Shown in pieces: positions 15,323-22,400 of a stretch of 24,669 nucleotides of DNA. Origin of the DNA: Fimenecus sp045613585 (lineage in GTDB: Bacteria; Bacillota; Clostridia; Oscillospirales; Acutalibacteraceae). Under the pieces are notes generated by a model. The model was not told where the DNA came from, did no database searches, and worked only from the letters and a program-made list of their open reading frames with translations. Positions within the stretch are counted from its first letter, which is position 1. Each line of letters starts with the position of its first letter. Position numbers and translations under genes: made by a program. The stretch spans positions 1-24,669 of the forward strand of contig JAZLBG010000030.1 of assembly GCA_045613585.1 (NCBI GenBank), written 5' to 3'.

Positions 15323-15604
15323 ATGCCAAAAGAAAAGCAAAATATCATATATAAGAAAATGGGGAGTGCGAAACGCCGTCGTGATGGATTGCTTGATGTA
15401 GAACATAATATTAATAAGTTTTTGTTGAAACATCCTGAATTGAAAAAATATGAAGGTGACTTGCGAAGAGAAGACCAACATTTCCAAAAGGTATATAAGT
15501 TTCAATATTTACCTCATTACTATTTTTATGATATGAGAACTGATAGACCTAAAAAGACAACATCACAATATTGGCAGGTTTTTGCTACATATGTTGAAGA
15601 ATAA
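15323..15604 (+). CDS. Small basic protein of unknown function
   Basis: 93 residues, rich in Lys, Arg and Tyr. Residues 1-60 are charged and helical (KKMGSAKRRRDGLLDVEHN); the C-terminal part is aromatic (FQYLPHYYFYDMRTDRP). No membrane helix, signal peptide or recognised family. AAAGGA lies 12 nt before the ATG. It has its own terminator and stands directly before the hairpin-rich RNA candidate and relaxase gene, so it may belong to the same mobilisable element. An RNA- or DNA-binding role would fit the composition but is not shown. Confidence 0.65.
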   Translation: MPKEKQNIIYKKMGSAKRRRDGLLDVEHNINKFLLKHPELKKYEGDLRREDQHFQKVYKFQYLPHYYFYDMRTDRPKKTTSQYWQVFATYVEE

Positions 15605-15608
15605 CAGG

Positions 15609-15640
15609 GGGTGGTTAATATTAACCACCCTCGTTTTTTT
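15609..15640 (+). terminator. Intrinsic terminator of the 15323 gene
   Basis: Perfect palindrome GGGTGGTTAA / TTAACCACCC (15609-15630), then TCGTTTTTTT. Confidence 0.85.
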
Positions 15641-15679
15641 ATATATTCGTGCGTTTTCGATTTAAATCTTTCATACTAT

Positions 15680-16241
15680 TTTTACGCCAGTTAACAGGCA
15701 TTAATGTTAACAGTCGGTTTATGGATTGAAACATAAACACTCGCTCAAGTAGTTAAATTGAGAAAGCATAATGGGGTGTATTCCAATATAACATTTCATT
15801 ATGTTACACAGGAACAAGTGTATAAACTGTGGGTCTTATCCCGCCGATTCAGAAAAGGGATACGGAATTCTTCTTAGAGCGTGCGGAGAAGGTTTTCGAA
15901 AGGCGTTAAGAGGCTTTGATGACGTTTGTCCTAACTGATTTTAATCAGAAGGATTAAGAATAATAGCCGGGGGTTGAACTTGCCGAGATACTGACTTGGA
16001 TTAGGTATCAGGACTACGTAAATACAAGAAATTGTATGTCATCAGGGGCAAGAATGATGATTAAATACGTAACATTAAATGTGAGTCCGCACCGCTTCGA
16101 CAAAGATACAAATCTGTGACGGAAGATGACTTGTCCCTATTTTATATATAGGTACAAGTCTGCCCATCTCTAAAAACGTGTCCACTGCTCTGGAATATGG
16201 GTTCTTTATCAGCGGTTGTTACCAACTGCTTTATTTTTTGA
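15680..16241 (+). ncRNA. Large structured RNA candidate, about 560 nt
   Basis: The segment is gene-free in all frames, less AT-rich than its surroundings and packed with hairpins. Examples: GTTAACA/TGTTAAC (15690-15710); GTTTATG/CATAAAC (15717-15738); CATAATG/CATTATG (15767-15803); TATCCC/GGGATA (15837-15862); CTGAT/ATCAG (15935-15948); a multiloop closed by CTTGCC/GGCAAG (15979-16051) holding ATACAA-GAAA-TTGTAT, a GNRA-loop hairpin; and GACTTGT/ACAAGTC with CCTAT/ATAGG inside (16128-16160). It ends in AGCGGTTG/CAACTGCT plus a T tract (16210-16240), a good terminator. Size, ornate folding and mobile-element context recall ROOL (about 580 nt) and GOLLD RNAs. I cannot prove either class by eye; no upstream promoter is clear. 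Confidence 0.55.
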
Positions 16242-16335
16242 ACGCTTTGGCGTTCAATTAACTTAATAACTGTTTGCACACTTTCGCGTGCAAGCCAGTG
16301 TTATCTATCATAATAATAGTGTGCTCCGCAGGGTG
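16241..16335 (+). other. Possible origin of transfer (oriT) in front of the relaxase gene
   Basis: After the RNA candidate come two compact hairpins, GAACGC-TTTG-GCGTTC (16241-16256) and TTGCAC/GTGCAA (16274-16292). They are followed by a small inverted repeat ending in ATAATAGTGTG (about 16313-16323). TAGTGTG is the sequence at the pMV158 MobM nick site, where it also follows an inverted repeat. The stretch 16336-16516 is T-rich with a GGTTAATGTTAACC palindrome at 16347-16360 and no gene. Confidence 0.35.
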
Positions 16336-16516
16336 TATGTTTTTATGGTTAATGTTAACCACTTTATATTTTTTATATTAATGTTTTAATTTTTTTGCTT
16401 TTTGTTTTTTTGTTTTTATTTTTCAACTGCATGGTTGTTAACTTGTTTTTTTATTTTGTATTGCTTAATGTTTAACTTATTTATTTTTATTTTTTTATGA
16501 AAGGACGTTGATTCGT

Positions 16517-18013
16517 ATGAATGTTAAATCTATAAGTGGTCACTTCTCACATAAGTATTATATTAACCATAATAACAGAACTGGTAAAAACTTATCATCA
16601 AACATTGATACCAGCCGAACAAAAAACAACTATAACAAAGTTACGGCTGGTTCTAAAAACTGTGATGATGTTTACTGTGCATCCATTGAAGAAGTATATA
16701 AAGTCTTTGAACCTTCATGGCAAGAGTATCAACAAAAACAAAGACCGGCAAGACGTTTCAATGGCACTTACTTAGATTACATAATACAAAAACAATTAGA
16801 AGAATCTAAAAACAAGAATTCTAATTCTAAATCTAAAGTTCCATATGAAGCATATGAAATTATATTCCAAGTGGGTAACAGTGATGATACTGGCTACAAC
16901 TCTAACCCAGACGATTATGCTAAGGGTTGTGCTTTGATGCGTAAGACTATTGACTATATTTGTAATTTGCCTAATACTGCAGTTATCACAGAAAAGGAGT
17001 TAAATGACCCTAATTGGAAACTCCCATTTGATAATGGAGTTATTATTTTGAATATTGTAAGCAATGAGGATGAGAATTCTCCTCACATACATACAACCCT
17101 GATTCCGGTTGCATCATCAACCAGAGGTTGTAAAGTTCAAAACTCTTTAAGTCGTTGTTTTGAAAATATGGGTTATCCTACAACTTATACTTATGCATTA
17201 GATGAAAAGGGGAATCGCATTCCTAAAAGGGATAAGGAAGGATGCATTGTTACAGATGCTCAGGGTAATGTTGTATATAAAAAGGAAGTTGATAAAAAAG
17301 GTGTCCTTGATTGGATTGACGAAATTAAGAATTATATTGAAAAAGAGATGTATGCTTCCTATGGTTGGAAGAGGGCTGAACCTACTGGAAGTAAGCGTAA
17401 GCATATGAGTATTCAGGAGTATAAGGAATATGCAAACTCATTATCAAAACTTAAAAAAGAAATAAATAATTCCTATGATGACTATCAAACATTTAATAAC
17501 AAATTCTACGAATCAATATCTGATAACAACTATAAATTAGATTACTTTAAAAATAAAGAAATGTCTAATCTGTGGGAGCAATATAAAACCGTAAGTTCTG
17601 ATTTCTGGGACTGGTACAAACGTGAAAAAACGCTTATGAATGTGATGCGTTCAAGTCTAAAATCTCCTGAGGAGCAACGAATATTAGAATTGAATTATAT
17701 TAATCAATTACTATTCAGAAGCAACAGTTTATTGGAGATAATAATCCTTTTAATTGCAAAGTTGATTATTTCATTAAAAGAAAGAGAAAACTACGATAAA
17801 CAAATCAAATTAGTAATTAAAAAGCAAAATGAACTCAAACAACTTGCTAAAGAAATGAGCACAAAAAATGCTGCAGTCCGTAAGACGTTGAAGGACTACA
17901 ACTGCCACGAAGAATTGATTAAAGAAATGCAAGTTCTCAAAGATAAATTAACACAAGAATATGATGATTACGAACGCAAACAATTGGATGATATCTTTCA
18001 TGTGTTTGATTAA
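16517..18013 (+). CDS. MobV/Pre-family relaxase (plasmid mobilisation/recombination protein)
   Basis: 498 residues from the ATG at 16517 (AAAGGA 11 nt upstream; an in-frame TTG at 16508 is closer to it). Motif I is NHNNR...NIDTSRTKNNY: H18 lines up with H22 of MobM, the nucleophile that bonds covalently to nicked DNA. The metal motif is EDENSPHIHTTLIPV (H190, H192), matching DEsTPHxHxxxxP. SYGWKRAEPTGSKRKHMS and a long C-terminal helical/coiled region with a hydrophobic patch follow. MobV relaxases nick oriT and start transfer of small plasmids and mobilisable elements. The gene is single, with a shared terminator. No replication or coupling protein is in the window, so the element is probably mobilisable, not self-transmissible. 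Confidence 0.88.
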   Translation: MNVKSISGHFSHKYYINHNNRTGKNLSSNIDTSRTKNNYNKVTAGSKNCDDVYCASIEEVYKVFEPSWQEYQQKQRPARRFNGTYLDYIIQKQLEESKNKNSNSKSKVPYEAYEIIFQVGNSDDTGYNSNPDDYAKGCALMRKTIDYICNLPNTAVITEKELNDPNWKLPFDNGVIILNIVSNEDENSPHIHTTLIPVASSTRGCKVQNSLSRCFENMGYPTTYTYALDEKGNRIPKRDKEGCIVTDAQGNVVYKKEVDKKGVLDWIDEIKNYIEKEMYASYGWKRAEPTGSKRKHMSIQEYKEYANSLSKLKKEINNSYDDYQTFNNKFYESISDNNYKLDYFKNKEMSNLWEQYKTVSSDFWDWYKREKTLMNVMRSSLKSPEEQRILELNYINQLLFRSNSLLEIIILLIAKLIISLKERENYDKQIKLVIKKQNELKQLAKEMSTKNAAVRKTLKDYNCHEELIKEMQVLKDKLTQEYDDYERKQLDDIFHVFD

Positions 18014-18018
18014 AAATA

Positions 18019-18055
18019 ACCGCCCAAGTTTTAATAACTTAGGCGGTGTTTTCTT
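18019..18055. terminator. Bidirectional terminator between relaxase and GIY-YIG genes
   Basis: ACCGCCCAAGTT and AACTTAGGCGGT (18019-18047) form a long stem. T-rich tracts flank both sides, so it can serve both convergent genes. Confidence 0.85.
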
Positions 18056-18064
18056 ATATATGAG

Positions 18065-18670
18065 TTATTCTTTCCACTGTGTTTCTTTAGCAATATCGCA
18101 AACCAATTTTCCATTGTATGTGAAATAAGAGGGCCCTGCGATTGCTTTAACACCTTTAATTCTACCTGCAACAGCAGATAATGATGTGATTTCATTGTTG
18201 TATGAAACTTTTCTTTCGCTTTCTACTATTACCTTAACGGTGGGGTCTTCGATGAAAACAAGTTCTGCACCAACAGGAATATTGCATTTTGCAAAGTTGA
18301 CAGCAGGTTTCTTTTTTCTTGCTTCAGCATTTTGTTTACTTGTTATATTTGCAACTCTCTTAAGTTTATCTTGCGAACCACTAATTGTTGCAATTGATTC
18401 TAATAATTCATATGCATCTTCAGCGGACATTACAAAGAATTCACGATTCTTTGATACACGAAGGTCAGGGTTAAGATTATCAATTAACTTGTGAAGTTTC
18501 TTGTCTTCAAGTTTTCCAGATGTTTCATATGTAGCATATATTTCGTATTCGTAGGGGAGAGCAGTAGTGCTTAATTGCTTTCTTCTCTCTTCCACATTAG
18601 CAGCATATCCTATTTTAACCATATCTTTTAAACATGGATTTGTCATTATGTAAATATAACCTTTTGACAT
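18065..18670 (-). CDS. GIY-YIG (T5orf172-type) nuclease with C-terminal RAMA/DUF4357-like domain
   Basis: 201 residues. Residues 1-95: GYIYIMTNP...VKIGYAANVEERRKQLS...LEDKKLHKLIDN...REFF has the order Y-I-Y, K-I-G, R-x3-L, E-x3-H seen in the T5orf172/Mug113 branch of GIY-YIG nucleases (Y5, Y7, the G of IGYA and the Glu of LEDKKLH). Residues about 128-195: PVGAELVFIEDPTVKVIV...NEITSLSAVAGRIKG...GPSYFTYNGKLV resembles the RAMA domain, proposed to recognise modified DNA, or DUF4357. It may be a nuclease guided by DNA modification. GGAGGC precedes the ATG. A consensus promoter lies upstream and the gene diverges from the Spo0A-like gene. Domain calls are by pattern. Confidence 0.8.
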   Translation of the reverse strand: MSKGYIYIMTNPCLKDMVKIGYAANVEERRKQLSTTALPYEYEIYATYETSGKLEDKKLHKLIDNLNPDLRVSKNREFFVMSAEDAYELLESIATISGSQDKLKRVANITSKQNAEARKKKPAVNFAKCNIPVGAELVFIEDPTVKVIVESERKVSYNNEITSLSAVAGRIKGVKAIAGPSYFTYNGKLVCDIAKETQWKE

Positions 18671-18707
18671 ATCAATGCCTCCAAATAAATATCGTATTTC
18701 TTTATAA

Positions 18708-18736
18708 AGTATAGCATTTTCTTATTTATGTTTCAA
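18708..18736 (-). promoter_or_regulatory. Sigma-A promoter of the GIY-YIG gene
   Basis: Minus strand: TTGAAA (18731-18736), 17 nt, TATACT (18708-18713), with TGC before the -10 (extended -10). Confidence 0.75.
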
Positions 18737-18813
18737 GGTGTTTCTTTTTTCGTTGAATTTATATAGTATCTGTCATACTTTTTGTAGAAACCCAAAGAAA
18801 AGAGGTGAATAAA

Positions 18814-19155
18814 ATGAATACAAAAGAATATGTTAAAATTGCTGAATTACTAAATGAATTCTGTATTCCAAAACATCTTCTCGGATATCGAATGATTTTA
18901 AATGCAATATACATTCTATCTCAGGACCCAAACATTTCTGTAATAGAGTTGTATGAAAAAGTAGCCGAAATGAATAATTCAAATGTATCTCGCACTGAAC
19001 GTGCTATCCGATATGCAATCGAAGAGGCATATGAAAATTGTAAAATGTATAACATTAATACATTCAAAAGAGTTTCTTTTGCTAATGGAAAACCATCAAA
19101 CCACGAGTTCTTGAAGGCACTGTGTTTTGAATACGAACTCTCACAAGTATGCTAA
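18814..19155 (+). CDS. Stand-alone Spo0A effector (DNA-binding) domain protein
   Basis: 113 residues from the ATG at 18814 (AGAGGTGA 6-7 nt upstream; an in-frame GTG at 18805 overlaps that site). FCIPKHLLGYRMILNAI, VSRTERAIRYAIEEAY and ANGKPSNHEFLKAL follow the C-terminal domain of Spo0A (IGVPAHIKGYLYLREAI, ASRVERAIRHAIEVAW, TKAKPTNSEFIAMV in Bacillus subtilis). This includes the recognition-helix core SRxERAIR. The phosphorylatable receiver domain is absent, so control by phosphorelay is not possible in the same protein. It may bind 0A-box-like sites constitutively or compete with Spo0A. It diverges from the GIY-YIG gene and precedes the YD-repeat gene, with a strong terminator between. Confidence 0.88.
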   Translation: MNTKEYVKIAELLNEFCIPKHLLGYRMILNAIYILSQDPNISVIELYEKVAEMNNSNVSRTERAIRYAIEEAYENCKMYNINTFKRVSFANGKPSNHEFLKALCFEYELSQVC

Positions 19156-19204
19156 CCTTTTAACTGTTTGAATCGATATAAGCCATTAATCAAAATCAAT
19201 GAAG

Positions 19205-19236
19205 AAAGGACAGAGAAAATAATCTCTGTCCTTTTT
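19205..19236 (+). terminator. Intrinsic terminator of the Spo0A-like gene
   Basis: AAAGGACAGAG (19205-19215) pairs perfectly with CTCTGTCCTTT (19224-19234), then more T. The remaining gap to 19413 holds only a TTGTTATAACAA palindrome (19293-19304); no promoter is clear. Confidence 0.9.
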
Positions 19237-19413
19237 ATTGATACAACATGCATTTTCACTTTATGGAAACATCCTCTTAATAAAGGATTTATTTGTTATA
19301 ACAAAACATCTATAAAATACGACTTAATATGTATAAAACGGAATGGGGTGAATCCAATGGTTTAATTTTTTTACTAATTAAGCTTACCTATCAAAAAACA
19401 AGGAGGTATATTT

Positions 19414-22400
19414 ATGGAAAAAGGAATTAAACTAGCATGTAAAATTCTTTCGGTTTTTCTTTCAGTTTTGCTTGTAGTGCAAATAGCACCAATGCAGATT
19501 ATTGCAGATGCATATCACGAAGCAACAGTTGATGAAAATACTGAAAACACATTGGGTGTAAATTTAGATGATATCGATACAACAGACCCTGAGGCAGAAA
19601 TTCTTGCAGAAGAAACTTCCAAGAGAGAACAGTATGTTAAGCATTTCCGTATGAGTGACGGCTCGTACCGTGCAACTCAATATGAAGTTCCTGTTCATTT
19701 TATTCAGAATGACCAGTGGACAGACTATGACAATACTCTTACAGAAGTTGATGCTGACACAGAAGATGGTGAAACTGCAAGTAATAAAGACTTGAAAAAT
19801 ACCTTGGCAGATTATTCTGTTCGTCTTTCAAAAAAGACAAATGGTAAAAAGTTTGTTCGTATTGAAAAAAACGGATACAAATTGTCTTGGTATTACAAAA
19901 AGGCGAACAAGGTAACAGCACAGATTACAGAAATCACCGATGATGGCGATGACGCAACTCTTGAAAAATTGTCCTCACAAGTGATTTATGAAGAAGTATA
20001 TGAAAATACCGATTTTGAGTATATTGTAGGTTCAGAGGGGCTTAAAGAGAACATCATTCTCAAAAGTGAAGATACTCTAACTGAATTTGTTGCTGAATAT
20101 AAGGCAAACGGACTTAATCCTGTTCAGGTTAATGATAAAACAATTGAATTAAGAGCAGACGATGGTACAGTGATTTACACAATCAATGCACCATATATGA
20201 CTGATGCCAACATGGAGTATTCAGATGGCATTACATTAACCTTGTCAAATGTTAAAAACAACAAATTTACAGTTACAACAACACTTGACGAAGATTGGCT
20301 TAACAATAATGACCGTGCATATCCTGTAACGGTTGACCCACATCTTACAACAAGTCAGGAGTGGGAAGATGAGGCTTGTACCAGTGCATATATTGCGTCT
20401 TCAACTCCAAGTACTTGTTATGGTCGTAATGGCAATGGTTATGAGGGTAGCTTGTATGTTGGATACACAAATGACAGAGGAAAAACAAGAAGTCTTATTA
20501 AAATGACTGAGTTGCCAGAACTTGGTGTTGCAGATAAAGTCATTTACGCAGAAATGGCAGTTTGGGTTTATGCTTGTTATCCTGAACTGATTATGAATTT
20601 GCACAATGTTACAAAATCATGGAATTCAAGTTCTGTTTGTTGGAATAGCGATATAACATATGATTCTGAAATTATTGATTACCAGGTAGTCCAGCATATT
20701 GAAGAAACTGATACAGCGGCAAAAAATCGTTGGCAACATTTTGAAGTTACAGACCTCGTTCGTGGTTGGTATAGCGGAGAAATTGCTAATAATGGTGTTC
20801 TGTTACGTTCAGATAAAGAAACAAGTACAACTCAAGCAAGAGCAAGAATGTTTTCAACTGATTATCCAACCTTTGCAACAGTTAGACCGGTATTTGTTAT
20901 TCATTACCGCAATATGTCTGGTTATGAAGATTATTGGTCATACACAGGTGTTTCTGCAGGTAGAGGTGGTGCAGCGAGCGTAAACAATTTCAATGGTAAT
21001 TTCGTATTTTCACAGCCAATAACAAATGGCGATGGTGGAAATCTTATGCCTGTGGCTCTTTCACTTGTGTATAATTCTAATGGAACAACTCCGTCACATT
21101 CGTTAGTAGGCGAAAAAATGCAGACCAATTTTCATATGTATTTACGCAGCGAAAAAGGTCAACTTAAAACAAATGGATATAGGTATTACTTCAACGATTC
21201 TGATGGAACACGTCATTGGTTTTGGTTTGAAAGTGCTGATGCCACACAAGCAAAAGATGAAGATGGCCTTGGATACACTCTAGATATAATTGAAGAGGAT
21301 TCTGATACAATTTGCACAAGAGCATCTTATCGTATTACAGATAAAGACAAGACAAAAATGTATTTCCACTCAAATGGTAGACTTGTACAGATAACTGACA
21401 CGTCAGGAAATTCAATTATCTTGAATTATGAGTATGGTGACAGTGATACAATTCGCATAAAATCAATTGTCGATGGTGCAGGACGAACCTATAAATTTCA
21501 TTATGGTGACACTTCTAATGTAGCACTTTGCACTGCAATAGAGGACCCTGCAGGCAGAAAGGTTTCATTCACATATTCAAGCGGATATATGACAAAAATT
21601 ACATATCCTGATGGCAAAAGTGTGTCTTTAACTTATAGCAGTGGATTAATGACAAAGATTACAGCTATTGATGGTACACGTGCTAAAATAGCTTATGATT
21701 CTACGTCACAAAAACGTGTAACAACTATCAATTGGGGTACAAGTGATACAAATCTGCTTGAAAGTTATGCATTTGCATATAAGCAGAATGAAACTAAGAT
21801 TACTGATTTACAAGACAGAAAATATACATATCAGTTTAATGACTTTGGACAAACAACGGGTATAGTTTCAAATAAAGACGGCAAAGCACAGTATTTTGAT
21901 TATACTGCTCCAACTGAAAATGACAGCCCTAATGCAAACAAACTCATTTCTCAGTCAAAAGTTATTCATAGTGTTACAAACTATATGGTTAACTCTGATG
22001 TTGAAGATGCTTTAAGTGGTACATATTCAATATCTAAGCCAAGTACTGCAACAACATCTACAGTTACTCTTGATACAACTAAAGGTAATCTTACTAAAAA
22101 CTCAATTAAAGTGTATAAACCCGCTGATAGTACAGATTATGTATATGCTTATCAAAAATTCACAAATCTTTCTGCCGGTACATATACTTTTTCTTGTTAT
22201 GTGAATACTTTTGGCGGAACTGCAACGGGTAAGGGTGTGCACGTAGGCTATAGAATATTGGATGCCGACGGCAACATTACAAGAAGTGGTGCAACTGAGC
22301 CGATTATGTCAACAGACGGTTGGGAACGCGTAAGCGTCACATTCGATGTAGCTAGTGGCGAAGCGGTACGAATTGTAACGGGATTTAGTTATAACTCACT

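Noticed and set aside
15717..15738. GGATTGAAAC, which resembles the 3' end of type I CRISPR repeats
   Set aside because: Single copy, part of a local hairpin (GTTTATG/CATAAAC) inside the RNA candidate; no repeated units or spacers.
16096..16102. Perfect 0A box (TTCGACA) that the stand-alone Spo0A-like protein might bind
   Set aside because: Single copies also occur by chance in coding DNA (14255, 24074) and this one lies inside the RNA candidate, not in a promoter.
15640..16340. Group I or group II intron
   Set aside because: No intron-encoded protein in the segment, no recognisable domain V hairpin or group I core, and no interrupted gene.
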